From Ctena decussata (taxonomy: Eukaryota; Mollusca; Bivalvia; Lucinida; Lucinidae): a DNA stretch of 64,000 nt. Made by a program: the position numbers and the translations under genes. Below the pieces are notes generated by a model. It did not search any database. It was given only the letters and a program-made list of their open reading frames with translations, and was not told where the DNA came from. The stretch spans positions 4,099,501 to 4,163,500 of the forward strand of contig OZ022498.1 in NCBI GenBank assembly GCA_963989385.1, given 5' to 3'. Position 1 is the first letter of the stretch, and each line of letters opens with the position of its first letter. Below, one piece after another: positions 12,448 to 23,751 of the stretch.

Positions 12448-12634
12448 AGCTCATCTGATCAAAGTTCAGAAAGAGCTCATAATTGCACTACCCCCGGTGT
12501 CAGCATTGGCCGCAGTCTTGGCATTAAAGGCTGCTGCGGCTTTAGCAAAATATTAAAAGTTTTATGTTAAAGTTTTTTATGTGATGGGCAAGGCACTGTC
12601 AGGCGAGCTATCCTGTATGCTGACAGGTCTTGTT
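12448..12634 (+). mobile_element. K1: short HINE-like element
   Basis: Left end AGCTCATCTGATC; right end has CAGGCGAGCT, the short hairpin CCTGTATGCTGACAGG and TCTTGTT. No internal tandem array. It shares the motif GTGATGGGCAAGGCACTG with K3, K9 and K12. Confidence 0.65.
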
Positions 12635-12752
12635 GAATTTTGGCATAAAGTTTGTCCACTTTAAGGCTTAAATGATATGGGAATGGTAAAGAGCTCAGAC
12701 CATGATCAGACTGTATCTCAGAAGTTGTCTTTTCTTCAGCATACGCTTTTTT

Positions 12753-14702
12753 AGCTCACCTGAGCCAGAGGCTCCGGGGGAGCTTATAGGATGGTAAGGC
12801 TCCGTCGTCCGTCCGTCGTCCGTCCGTCCGTCCACAATTTCAAACAACTTCTCCTCTGAAACCGCTGGGCCGATTGTAACCAAATTTCATATAGAGCCTC
12901 CTGGGACCTTAGGAACGAAAAGTTGTTCAAACGGTCCTGGTCACATGACCAACATGGCCGCCACACCCATATATGGTAAAAACCTGAAAAAATCTTCTTC
13001 TCCAGAACCAATAGGTCGATGGTCTTGAAACTTGGTATGTAGCATTGGGTACAGGTGTACTACCAAGATTGTTCAAATTATGACCTTGGGTTGACCTTGA
13101 CCTTTTTTACGGTAAGGTCAAATTTGCTTACTCATGCTTTTATATGGCAAAATGCTGCAACATAAGATATCTTGGAAACTGTTGAAGATTTTGGCCTAAA
13201 AATTGGTATATACAGTTGTCTTAATGAGTTCATGAAGAATTATGAGTACAAGAGGTCAAGGTCATTCTTTGACCTTTGACCCAGAACTCTCATATTTTGA
13301 CAATATCAAACAATCTCCTCAAAAACCACCAGGCCAATTGTAACCAAATTTCATATAGATCCTCCAGGGGTTGAGGGAATGAAAATTTGTGCATACGGTC
13401 CAGGTCACATGACCAACATGGCCACCACGCCCATATATGGTAAAAACCTTTAAAAATCTTCTTCTCCAGAACCAGTAGACCGATGGCCTTGAAACTCGGT
13501 ATGTAGCATTGGGTACTCAAGTACTATTAAGATTGTTCAAATTATGACCCTGGGTTGACCTTGACCTTTTTTACGGCAAGGTCAAATATCGGAAAATGCT
13601 AAAACATGAGATTTCATGGTAAGTTTTGAAGATTTTGGCCTAAAAATTGGTACATAGAATCATCTTAATGAGTACATGAAGATTTTTGAGTACAAAAGGT
13701 CAAGGTCATTCTTTGACCTTTGACCCAGAAATCTCAAATTTTGACAATTTCAAACAATCTGCTCTAAAACCACTGGGCCAATTGAAACCAAATTTCATAT
13801 AGAGCCTCAAGGGGTTGATGGAATGAAAATATTTTCTAACGGTCCTGGACACATGACCAACATGGCCGCCACGCCCATATATGGTAAATACCTTTAAAAA
13901 TCTTCTTCTCCAGAACCAATTGACCGATGGCCTTGAGACTTTGTAAGTAGCATTGGGTACTTGAGTATATCAAGATTGTTCAAATTATGACCTTGTGTTG
14001 ACCTTGACCTTTTGCAGCAAGGTCAAATATGGGAAAATGGTAGAACATAAGATTTCATGGAAAGTTTTGAAGATTTTGACCTAAAAAATTGGTATATACA
14101 GTTGTCTTAATGAGTTCATGAAGAATTATGAGTACAAGAGGTCAAGGTCATTTTTTTACCTTTGATCCAGATTGCTCATATTTTGACATTTTCAACCATT
14201 TCCTCAAAAGCCAAAGGGCCAATTGTGAACACATTTCATATAGAGCCTCCAGGGGTTGATTGAATGAAAATTTGTTCAAACGGTCCAGGTCACATGACCA
14301 GCTTGGCCGCCATTACCACTTACGGGATAAATCTTTAATATTTTTCTTCCCTAGAACCAATACACCTATGGCCCTGAAACTTGGCAAATAGTATGGAGTA
14401 CTAGAGTACCACCAAGACTGTTCAAATGGTGACCTTGGGTTTACCTTGACCTTTTTTGCGGCATGGTCAAATATGGGAAAATGCTAGAACATAAGATTTC
14501 ATGGAAAGTTTTGGAGATTTTGGCCTAAAAATGGTATATATGGTTGTCTAATGAGTACATGAAGATTTATGAGTACAAGTGGTCATGGTCATTCTTTGAC
14601 TTTTGACCCAAAACTCATATTTTGACAATTTCAGACATGATAAGTATAAGCCACCTTGCCAATTGTTCAGGTGAGCGATTCAGGGCCTCATGGCCCTCTT
14701 GT
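12753..14702 (+). mobile_element. K2: HINE-like element with about 443-bp tandem units
   Basis: Left end AGCTCACCTGAGC, then a GTCCGTCCGTC microsatellite, then about four units of 440-465 bp (equivalent points near 12838, 13303, 13745, 14189, 14629). The right end is CAGGTGAGCGATTC, the hairpin GGGCCTCATGGCCC and TCTTGTT. Units repeatedly carry TTGACCTTGACC and CAACATGGCC. No open frame runs through them. Confidence 0.8.
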
Positions 14703-14865
14703 TAAGTCTTTTTGGTGGCATTACAGTATCTGAGAGCAGCTACATGTCAAAAGGCCTTGTTAATGCAGTTAGTGGATATTGAAGTGAAAGGATGGATGAA
14801 CATTCGTTGAACGACCCTTTCAAGAGTATTTCAGTTGTTTAATTGAGGCCTGAGTGGGAAAAAAT

Positions 14866-15018
14866 AACAAGACCTGTCTGCGCACAGGATAGTGCGCCTG
14901 CAGTGCCTTGCCAATCACATAAAAAACTTTAAACATAAAACTTTAAAGTGTGACGCCCACGCCAACGCCGACGTCCAAGGACAACAATAGCTCTCTGTAC
15001 TTTCGTACAGGCGAGCTA
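14866..15018 (-). mobile_element. K3: short HINE-like element
   Basis: Read on the minus strand it starts AGCTCGCCTGTACG and ends CAGGTCTTGTT with the hairpin before it. Near twin of K12 and K9. Confidence 0.7.
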
Positions 15019-15076
15019 AGAATGATTTTGAAGACGACTTGCACCCGTGACTTTGTAATTAAGCATCCAGTGCATC

Positions 15077-15222
15077 ATTTCTTGCCTGCAAGTAGCAGAA
15101 GTGGGACATACTGGTATTCTCCGGCCACATGGGGTCGGAATCTTTCGTCAAGCTTTGTGGTTTAGCTCTGTTTTGTGACAATGCGCAGACAGGCGAGACA
15201 CCGCCTCCATTGGAATTCTTGT
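15077..15222 (+). mobile_element. K3b: decayed K element of the GTCTCGCC type
   Basis: Left TTCTTGCCTGCAAGTAGCAG, right ACAGGCGAGACACCGC then a decayed ATTCC..GGAATTCTTG hairpin end. Same right-end module as K6 and K11. Confidence 0.6.
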
Positions 15223-15603
15223 TCCTTTTAAGGTCTAGCCCACCCAGCATTTTTCTCTGTTTCAATCTCTTTTAAAGTTTACTAATAAAGCTAATTTGGT
15301 ATTGTCATTGTCTTAAGCACATTGTGTAGTGTACCAAACTGCTACATGACAGATTTTGTGTTTTCACGTTGATGGATTGACGGACAAGCGTGATAAGTCA
15401 CCGAGTGTATGTTCTGTTCAGATTTTACATCTTTATTGTTTTGTATGAGGCCATTGGTGATTTGTAATTAACTTGGATACCGTAATTATCTCATATCTGT
15501 CTTGTAGTGCCTAACAAATTCTCTAAATATCCTAAAATTTGAATTATTTGATTCCAGCACATGTTACAAAGTTTCTGATTTGTGGAAATATTGCTGATGG
15601 AAT

Positions 15604-15670
15604 TGCAAACAGTTCAGCCCCAGGTTAGACTGCTCCTAAAGGAGCAGTTTGATCTGGGCTGCACTGTTTC
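15604..15670. mobile_element. HP-B hairpin
   Basis: GCAAACAGTTCAGCCCCAGG pairs with the right arm ending GGGCTGCACTGTTT; tip GACTGCTCCTAAAGGAGCAG. Confidence 0.85.
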
Positions 15671-16794
15671 CCCAATAGTTAAGGTCATAATGGTAATTAG
15701 AGGGAAAAAAAATGCTATAATGCTCGACATAGTTGACCATGTCAGATTAATATTTGGCGCCCTTGTTCTGTCCCACCCTGACTTCAAAAATCATAGCTTT
15801 CTTTTGGGTCTTCATAAAAGCTGTCTTGGGTTTAATGGTTAGTTGTGGGCAAAAGGGGAAGCCATGGGTTGCTCAGTGGAGTCTTCTGTATTTTTAAACA
15901 ACACATTTAATCGTGGGCAGATCTGTTATGATGTCAGATTTTTAAAAGCCTTCCTGGATCAGAAACCTTAGTCCTTCAAAACAGTTACCCATATATCTCA
16001 ATATGATCTCAAACTTTGGGTCTTCCTCCCATAAAAAGCCTTGGGCAGAATCATAGCTCCATCAAAGGTTAAGTGGTAAATAAGTCATCAGTAGAATCAA
16101 AGTTTCTGTTGTGTTTTCAAAGATTTTCATATTCCTCCTTTGAAAGCCATGGTCCCATGTAAAAAAGCATTTCATTTACAGTAATCATGATGGGCATAAT
16201 TTTAGGGTCTCTATCGGTAGTCCAATTTGGAGTTGCAGGAACTCAGAACTGATAATATACATATAGCTACATTTAGCATTCTATAAGATTTGTTTCACTC
16301 TTTGCCCTTAAAGATAATATTTCAAATACGGAAAAATTGCGGAATTTTATCAGCAGCTACGGCCATTTTTGCGGTAATGAGCTAATTCATGCGTATATTT
16401 TACGCTGAATTAGGCAAATATTGTACTGGTATATTGTACATTGTTAAATAACTGTTAACCATGGCTAACCTTGCTAGTAACAAGGCTATAATTTCTTTGA
16501 AATGTCACAATCATGATCATGCATTTCTAGTACTTTACGTGTATTAGTGTTATTTTGTTGCATGATTGTGTATGAGGAGACTAATTTTGTAGATCACTGT
16601 ACATTTTGTAGGAGTGAATCTCATGATAATCCTCACCATAGTTCTTTATTTCTCTACATGTTTGTTAATACATGGACATGCATTTGACATAGGTATTGCT
16701 GTGGGGGAGGGGATGCTTGGGGTGTATGTGGGGAATTCGTGAACTTCCATCAAGTTTTCTGGTTTATCTGTGCTCCTGTGTCCATAAATTAACT
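15671..16794. other. No gene or clear repeat recognised
   Basis: AT-rich sequence; scattered short ORFs without recognisable domains. Confidence 0.4.
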
Positions 16795-17053
16795 CACAGT
16801 ATCCAAACCCACTCTACCATCTCTTCTGGTTTTCATAGCGTTGAATCAAGAGTACAAAATTCGCTTACAACCAGTAGTCGGAAATCATTACTACGGGTCA
16901 ATCAACTACTGCAACATTTCGTTGTTGGAGGAGATTCAGAAACGTTCCGTTATCTCAAAATAATAAAAAGACAAAGGATCAAAGTCTTTTCTTCACAGAC
17001 GGCGGCTCAGTTGATCGTTGTCACAAAATTTATTTATAACCGTACCTGTCGGC

Positions 17054-17622
17054 TAGGGCAGACCGGGGCTAGTTGGTCCGCGGGGCAAGTTGGTCCTAGG
17101 GCAATTTCTGTTAACTGAGAAAAGGTTATGACAACAGTATAGGATCAATGAAATCTTTCATTATGTCACATTTACTGAAGGGAACAAGATGGCGATCGGG
17201 GAACGCGTATAAATTATTGAGCAGAAAACCCGAATTTGTGCCAAATAAGTAACTCCCTTGCAGCTGTAACCATTTGATTTTGCATCTCCTGTGTATCGAA
17301 TTACACGCTTATGTTGTACATTTCCTGAAAGCTCATCATCTATTGTATCCAACCGTATATATTCGCTGATTCTAAATTCAATGGCGTTTCGGTCATGAGT
17401 GAAGAATTAGAGTGTGGTATGGTCGGGGCAAGTTGGTCCATCTGCGACGGGGTAAGTTGGTCCGTCGAATTCTGTCATTTTCCCCGACGAAAAACTATAG
17501 AATTAGTCAGAAAAGTGTTATACGAGTTACGCAATGCAAAAATCATACCAGCAAATGAATATTAATCCCAGCCTTTGAAAACAAAATGCAATTTTAGGAC
17601 CAACTAGCCCCGGTCTCCCCTA
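17054..17622. mobile_element. GGGCAGACC inverted-repeat element (about 565 bp)
   Basis: Ends are GGGCAGACCGGGGCTAGTTG and a right end complementary to it (CAACTAGCCCCGGTCTCCCC), flanked by TA on both sides. This suggests a TA-targeting (Tc1/mariner-type) non-autonomous element. Repeated AAGTTGGTCC motifs lie inside. Confidence 0.7.
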
Positions 17623-18403
17623 CATGTTTCCCCCTTTTGAGTTCACCATGGTCACGTGACTTTTCAGACACAGCTAATATGACACAATATACTGTATCAA
17701 AAGAATGAAATTTCGACGTGCATATAGGTATGTATTAAAATTGCAAAAAAGGTTGCATTATAATAAATGTTACGATCTAATCCCAAAGAACGCAGAAAGT
17801 CAGCCGTCAACATTTACTTGGTTTAACCCCTTTGGATGTCAGCGGGCCACTTTTGGGCCACTGTATGTTTGCAATAAAACAGATGCATCTTGGGCAAAAG
17901 TAATCTTACCCAGAAATATATTGTAAAATAACAACACACTTGTGAAGAAAAACAGACGACTGTTAAGAAAATGCATTTTTCTTATTTATCGACACCACAA
18001 AATAACATCGTCAAAATCTTTTTGTGACTGAGATATTATCAGTGAAAAACATAGATGCACATTCTTTTAAACTAGTTTCGTGTTATCTATTGTTGTTTAT
18101 TATGAAAATATATTGGTTTGAGGATTAAATTTATTTTCATTCCAACTTACCCCGTTGGTCCAACATACCCCGCTGTCCCGACCAACTTACCCCGATAGCG
18201 GGGTAAGTTGGTCCGGTTGACCTCGTCTCGGAAAACGGCTATAGTTATCAGAATCTGTCATTTTCCCAAGCGCAAAAATAAAACATAAGTTAGAAAAATG
18301 ATTGTATTAGTTACGCAATGCAAAAATAATACCAGCAAATGAACATTAGCCTCAGCATTTGAAAAAATGCAATTTTCGGACCAACTAGCCCCGGTCTCCC
18401 CTA
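17623..18403. mobile_element. Second right end of the GGGCAGACC family
   Basis: About 200 bp at 18198-18403 is a diverged copy of 17440-17622, ending in the same CAACTAGCCCCGG end and TA. A hairpin ACCAACTTACCCCG / CGGGGTAAGTTGGT sits at 18180-18213. No separate left end was found, so this may be a partial duplication. Confidence 0.55.
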
Positions 18404-18638
18404 AACGATTTCCGCGGCGGTCACAGCTAGCTAGCGGTTCACAGGGTACAGCGAGGCTCTGGTATAGAATGACGTCACATATCTAGTTACCGCGACCTTA
18501 ACTGAGCGGTTTTAATACAGTTAGAATTGAATCAAAGAAATCAGTTTTTCGACGGAATGTTTGATCTGACAGTTGACCGTAACAGATTTTCATTGCCTTT
18601 GGAAGGATGCTTGTTGCAGTAGATAATTGATGGGTAGT

Positions 18639-19396
18639 ATGTTTTGAGATTTTATCTGGAATCTGCTGCGTCATTTATAGTTATTCAGCTTCGAAAATGT
18701 AAAGGGGTAAGTTTAATATAATTTGCTCTTCGGTCTTTTACTTTATTGCCCTGTACAATGAAAACCTCATGGCCGTCACAGAAATTTTATTCCGATTGAT
18801 TGATTGATTGATTTGATGCTTAACGTCCACGGTAAACAGCTATGGTCATGTCGGGACGGTCAGTTAACCTAACCACACTATTCCTGGGCAGGCTTAGACC
18901 TCCTAAGCGGTTAACCAGTACTAAGTGCACGTACTTTCGCCAGTAGCTGACAACTGCCCTTCTTGAATCAGCGGAAGGAGAAACGAAAGTATGTGGCCAG
19001 ACCGGGTTTCGAACCCAGGACCTCTGACTTATGAGTCAGGTGCCCTACCGATTGCGCTACGCGGCCCGGCAAATTTTATTCCGAACAGCTAGTTTAAGAC
19101 GAGTTTGTGTGGTGCAAAACCTAGCTATCATCCTACTATCAAAACTAACAAACTGTAGATGGATAAAGCCTTCCATTTATTTTAAAGATTTTTATAAAAC
19201 ATGTAAGAAAACGCTCAAAATGGTTTTAGAATCATGCCAAGGGCAATTTGAATACTGTACACATTACTCTCCACCCATACACGACATTGTACAGGGCAAT
19301 TAAGTAAAAGACCAAAGAGCTAATTATATTAAACTTACCTCCGTACGTTTTCGAAGCTGAATGACGCAGCAGATTCCGGATAAAATCTCAAAACAT
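18639..19396. mobile_element. Element X: about 758 bp with about 115-bp terminal inverted repeats
   Basis: The left arm 18639-18760 starts ATGTTTTGAGATTTTATCTG; the right arm 19285-19396 is its diverged reverse complement. A SINE lies in the middle. X interrupts the right arm of element Y. Confidence 0.75.
18796..19070 (-). mobile_element. SINE-1, full-length, tRNA-derived
   Basis: On the minus strand it begins with a tRNA-like head with an A box (TAGCGCAATCGG) and a B box (GGTTCGAAACC), then a body with CTGATTCAAGAAGGGCAGTT, and ends in an ATCA-repeat tail. An exact 14-bp duplication AAATTTTATTCCGA flanks it (18782-18795 and 19071-19084). It is probably a molluscan tRNA-derived SINE; the named family is not determined. 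Confidence 0.92.
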
Positions 19397-19570
19397 AATG
19401 ATTTCCGACTACTGGTTATAAGCGAATGTTTGTACTCTCGGTTCAACGCTATGAAAACCGGAAGAGATGGTACAGTGCGTTCGGATACTATGATACTGTA
19501 TTGTAAAACCAAACTGTCTTCCATCATTATCTTAAGTGTTTCAAGTTTTAGACTTTTTAGGATACAAGAA

Positions 19571-19639
19571 AGCAACCAGTGCAGATCCTGATCAGACTGC
19601 TCCTTAGGAGCAGTCTGATCAGGGTCTGTACTGTTTGCT
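19571..19639. mobile_element. HP-B hairpin
   Basis: GATCCTGATCAGACTGCTCC pairs with GGAGCAGTCTGATCAGGGTC, ends GCAACCAG / CTGTTTGC. Confidence 0.85.
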
Positions 19640-20272
19640 CAGGCTGCTTTGTCCAATTACTAAGACTGTTATTGCAAAAAGGGTGAGGACGGAGGCTAAT
19701 TACCATAAGTAATTATCTTAGTCTAATTAAAAATGTAGAGAAACCTATTTCCTGATGATGCTATGCATTTCCAATGAGAGTGTTTATGGTAGCAACTCTA
19801 AAGATTGGCATGGATGAAGGTTATGGTGTTTACTGACCTTTCAATAGCATTTTAGGACAGCCTTACTAAGGGTTAGACAAGATAGCATAGTACAGCTGTT
19901 TGACTAAATATGTGATTTGAAAGTCTTACCATCAGATGTCTTCTTCTCCGAACTGTCAAAGATGCTGTGAAACTTTTGGCAGTGGAGCCATGGTTGAATG
20001 ATGGATGGATGACTTGCAGTTTTATATCCCTTTCAACAGTATTTCAGTCATATCAGGATGATGGGAGGGTGATGATGAAAGGCTGTGGGCAGTAGAAACC
20101 TGTTGATGGTTGAATAGATTTCAGCCTCAAACTGGAATTGAGCTTGAACCGCTAGCTTAGCAGGCCGGGGCTTAACCCATTGCATTCTGGGTATTTTTTG
20201 TCATCTGCTGAAATTGTCGTCTGCATCAAAAATCAAGAATATTTTGACAATATTGGTCTAACTAACTCTTGC

Positions 20273-20328
20273 AGCAAACAGTTTGGACCTCAGATCAGGC
20301 CTCACATCTGGATCCAAACTGTTTGCCC
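20273..20328. mobile_element. HP-B-like hairpin with different stem
   Basis: Ends GCAAACAG / CTGTTTGC are kept, but the stem reads TTTGGACC on the left and GGATCCAAA on the right, so the two arms have changed together. A second small hairpin ACCCCTAAAGGGGT follows. Confidence 0.7.
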
Positions 20329-20695
20329 AGATACCCCTAAAGGGGTATCCCGAATGGAATGGATTAACACAAGGAGATATACCGGTCTTGCCCAGCCTTT
20401 GGAAGAGTCATAAATGATCAATTAAACCGCTCAAGAAAACAACACATTCAGTTATACAACTTAGAAATAGATATAGGACAAACAGACCATGACTCACGGC
20501 ATAGTTTGATGTGTTTTGTATCGAAGTTCACTCGGTGCATTTGAGCTGAGGTCATTTGCAGTGTAAAAAAATATTCCCCTACAATCTTAATGTGTAATCT
20601 AAGAGATTTGAATACACCAATTTATCAACAAATCTTTCCTCTCAGGTGTTCCTGAGATTTATTGACAGAATATATTAGATGTTTATTTACTTTTT

Positions 20696-21870
20696 AGCTC
20701 GCCTGAACGAAAGTTCAGGAAGAGCTATTGTTGTCACCTTGGCGTCGGCGTCAGCGTCCGCGTCCGCGTCAGCGTCAGCGTCCGCGTCAGCGTCGGCGTC
20801 CGGATTGGATGTTTTGGTTAAAGTTTTTTAAAGACCTGTATCTCCTTAACCCATGGTTGGATTCTTTTGATACTTACTCTGTAGTTAGATATTGGTCCAA
20901 AGTTTAACAGGGTGCCACCCCCACCCCACTCCGTGACCTTGATGTCAAGGTCATGGACTTAGAAATTTGGGAGTTTTTTTGGACTGGATGTTTGGGTTAA
21001 AGTTTTATAAAGCCCAATATCTCCCTAACCCATTGATGGATTTCTTTGACACTTGCACTGTACTTAGATATTGGTCCAAAGTTTTCCAAGGTACTACCCC
21101 CACCCCCCTCAGTGACCTTGATGTTAAGGTCATGAACTTAGAAAATTGTCTTTTTATTGACTGGATGTTTTGGTTAAGATTTTTTTAAAGACACATATCT
21201 CCTGAATTCACAGATGAATTCTTTTTATATTTGCACTGTAGTTAGATAATAGTCCAAAGTTTCACATAGTACTTCCCCGACCCCCCTCAATGACCTTGAT
21301 GTCAAGGTCAGGGACTTAGGAAATTTGGTCTTTATTAAAGTTTTCTAATTGCGTACTGATTCATAATGCTTTGCAGAGATTTAATTTACACTTGAACTGA
21401 TGTTAGACACTGTTTTGAGTTTTTACAAAACACCATATACTTACCCCACTGGATAACCTTGAAGTCAAGGTCATCAACTTCTTTGAATTTTGACTTAAAG
21501 ATTTGGTAAAGTTTTATATTTATGAAGACATAATTTCACAGTGCCACGATGAACTCAGTTGATACTAATACTTGGACTGATGTTAGATAATGGTTCAAGG
21601 TTTTCATACATCCAAGCCGCTGCAGCCCCCCACCCCCACCCCTTAGTTCTTTGGCCTCAAGCTTATGGACTTTGACATTTCATGTGGATTTTTTTAATTT
21701 TAATTTCATTTTAAGACTTATTTCTGAGATAGCTTTTGTTTATAAACGTGTTGTCATTATGGACATGCTTGTCTGAAGTTTTATGCTTAGTAGTCCACAC
21801 CACCATAGCAACTGTGTGATGGGCAAGCACCTATTCAGGCGAGCTATGCTGTCAGGCGACAGCTCTTGTT
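20696..21870 (+). mobile_element. K4: HINE-like element with about 175-bp tandem units
   Basis: Left end AGCTCGCCTGAACG with its own fold-back, then a GCGTCAGCGTCCGCGTC microsatellite, then units of about 170-180 bp beginning TGGATGTTTTGGTTAAAG (near 20811, 20982, 21162). The right end is CAGGCGAGCT, the hairpin GCTGTCAGGCGACAGC and TCTTGTT. Repeated TGATGTCAAGGTCA motifs occur. Confidence 0.8.
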
Positions 21871-22060
21871 ATAAATGTTGACAGTTGTCGTAGTGGTTGT
21901 AAATAATGGGACAGTTAGGTCTGAGCATAACGTGTAGACACTCCCAGGAGCATTATGTTCAGTTACTTTACATAAATGTTGACAGTTGTCGTAATGGTTG
22001 TAAATATTGGGACAGTTAGGTCTGAGCATAAGGTGTAGACGCTCCCAGGAGCATTCTAAC
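21871..22060 (+). repeat. 101-bp tandem duplication
   Basis: ATAAATGTTGACAGTTGTCG starts at 21871 and again at 21972; both units continue through GGGACAGTTAGGTCTGAGC and CTCCCAGGAGCATT with few differences. Confidence 0.9.
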
Positions 22061-22119
22061 TTGGGTCTTCACTGTTTCTCAATGTCACACATTTTTGACA
22101 CAGCTGGGCTCAGTTCTAG

Positions 22120-22183
22120 TATTTTTTGTCGAAAAAAATGTGAGAAGCTTTTGTAGCTTCTCACATTTTTGCGACAAAAATAT
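22120..22183. repeat. Hairpin with GTGAGAAGCTT arms
   Basis: TGTGAGAAGCTT pairs with GCTTCTCACA around TTGTA, with flanking TTTTTTGTCG / GCGACAAAAA also pairing. A diverged relative may lie near 9405-9475. Confidence 0.65.
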
Positions 22184-22620
22184 TGGCATATTTGAGATAC
22201 ATATGTTCGAAATTTTAATGAAACATAAACTAATGATGTTGTTAGTTTTGAACAACTGGACCGAGTCAATTTGCTTCTTCAAATTTAAGGATGTTTGTTG
22301 TTAAATTTTCTCAACACAGATTGAATGATGGGCTTTTGTCCTTTTCAACATTACAACAGCCTTTCAGTCATTTTATATCATTAGGGCTGAAGTGCCAGTC
22401 TGGCTTACAGAATCTCATCTCCAGCAGGATTCTAACCCAGGACCCCATCACTGTGACAGGGCTTCACAGACACCTTGATTGGTTAAGGTGTTTGACTATT
22501 TGGGGTAATTATGATAAATATAAAGCCATGCTGGGGGTAAATTTATGGTGTATAGGTACACCCCAATGCTTTTCCCACCATTCAACTTTTGTGACTTCTT
22601 GTTGCTTCTCTGAGTCAGAC

Positions 22621-22856
22621 GCCAGGCCGGGTAGCGCAATCGGTAGGGCACCTGACTCGTAAGTCAGAGGTCCTGGGTTCAAATCCTGGCCTGGCCACAT
22701 ACTTTCGTTTCTCCTTCCGCTGATTCAAGAAGGGCAGTTGTCAGTTACCGGCGAAAGTACTGGTTAACCGCTTAGGAGTGTGGTTAGGTTAACTGACCGT
22801 CCCGACATGACCTTAGTTGTTTACCGTGGACGTTAAGCATCAAATCAACCAACCAA
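22621..22856 (+). mobile_element. SINE-1, nearly full-length
   Basis: A box TAGCGCAATCGG and B box GGTTCAAATCC are present; the tail is ATCAAATCAACCAACCAA. An exact 13-bp duplication CTCTGAGTCAGAC flanks it (22608-22620 and 22857-22869). An internal deletion removes the GTCTAAGCCTGCCC block. Confidence 0.9.
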
Positions 22857-22865
22857 CTCTGAGTC

Positions 22866-22999
22866 AGACAGAGCCCTTCAAAAAGGGGTCAACTTCTACA
22901 GAAAGTAAACCAAACTGTTTCCTCACTGAAAAAAAGGGCAAAAATAAAGAAAAAAATGGCCAAGTTGCTACCTCTGAAAGGATATTTCCATTTACCATT
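22866..22999. mobile_element. HP-E relic
   Basis: GGGGTCAACTTCTAC and ATGGCCAAGTTGCTACC resemble HP-E arms; the centre is degraded. Confidence 0.45.
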
Positions 23000-23133
23000 C
23001 CTTTTTATGGGGTAGAAAACTGAACGTTTTGAAGACCCAGGTTTATGTCATTCATTTCATCACAGACATGGAGAAATGCAATTCTGATTGAACAGGGTAC
23101 ACATACAGTGATGCAATCATCTTGGACAAAGCC

Positions 23134-23336
23134 CTGAGCTCCAGATGAGAAGGGGCAACAGGTATAATTTAGGGATAATTTTGCTTGTTATTCCATATAA
23201 AAATACATTATTACCCCTCTTTAGAATGGCCTCAACGAGACATTTCTAATGAGGGGTCACAATGAATGTTTTCTTTGGAGAAATATGAAAAAAATTGTCC
23301 CTAAATTATCCCTGTTACCACTTCTTATCTGAAGCT
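23134..23336. mobile_element. HP-A fold-back element, copy 8
   Basis: GAGCTCCAGATGAGAAGGGG on the left, CTTATCTGAAGCTG on the right. The arms are more diverged than in most copies, including the centre. Confidence 0.75.
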
Positions 23337-23351
23337 GAAAGCCCTAAAGAT

Positions 23352-23684
23352 CACAGGGTATAATCGATTCCGCCAATTTTCGCTTCCTGCAGAGACTGTA
23401 CATAATATCTGGCTTCCGCCGAGACTGTCCGCGAACTCTTGCTTCCTGCCAAGACTTCTGTACATGATAAATGGCTTCCTGCAGAGACTGTCCACGTGAT
23501 TCTGCTTCCTGCCGAGGCTCTCGGCAGGAAGCAGAGTCACGCGGACAGTCTCGGCAGGAAGCCATTTCTCGAGGACAGTAGTCTCTGCAGGAAGCAAGAG
23601 TTCGCGGACAGTCTCGGCAGAAGCCAAATATGACGGACAGTCTCTGCAGGAAGCGAAAGTTGGCGGAATCGATTATACCCTGTG
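23352..23684. mobile_element. HP-J: 333-bp perfect-looking hairpin with iterated internal motif, copy 1
   Basis: CACAGGGTATAATCGATTCC pairs with its complement at the far end. Each arm carries about five iterations of CTTCCTGC(A/C)GAGACTGT. AAGAT flanks it on both sides (23347-23351, 23685-23689). It ends 67 bp upstream of the receptor exon a. Second copy at 55085. Confidence 0.85.
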
Positions 23685-23751
23685 AAGATCATCATTCCTT
23701 CTTGAGTTTCATGCATGAAATTTATGGCCAATTATTTTTGTATCATTTCAG

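Larger units (their letters stand above)
16795..19492. mobile_element. Element Y: outer inverted-repeat transposon of a nest
   Basis: The left arm (about 16795-16915) contains CATCTCTTCTGGTTTTCATA and AACCAGTAGTCGGAAATCAT. Its reverse complement, about 85% alike by eye, lies at about 19397-19492, with the innermost part at 18618-18638. Element X splits the right arm. The interior holds the GGGCAGACC elements. No transposase was recognised. Confidence 0.65.

Noticed and set aside
16696..17118. 140-codon ORF as a gene
   Set aside because: It runs across the left arm of element Y into the GGGCAGACC element and shows no recognisable domain.
18960..19070. tRNA gene on the minus strand
   Set aside because: A and B boxes are present, but the sequence continues into a SINE body and ATCA tail with a target duplication; the anticodon loop is also one base short.
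22120..22183. microRNA precursor
   Set aside because: The hairpin is the right size, but fold-back transposons are everywhere here and a relative seems to exist near 9.4 kb; no independent support.
22621..22700. tRNA gene on the plus strand
   Set aside because: Same SINE head as above, followed by the SINE body and flanked by a 13-bp duplication.
23325..23731. Overlapping ORFs of 64-100 codons on both strands
   Set aside because: They arise because the HP-J hairpin is a repeat of a stop-poor motif; the same open frames occur on both strands and in the second copy at 55.1 kb.
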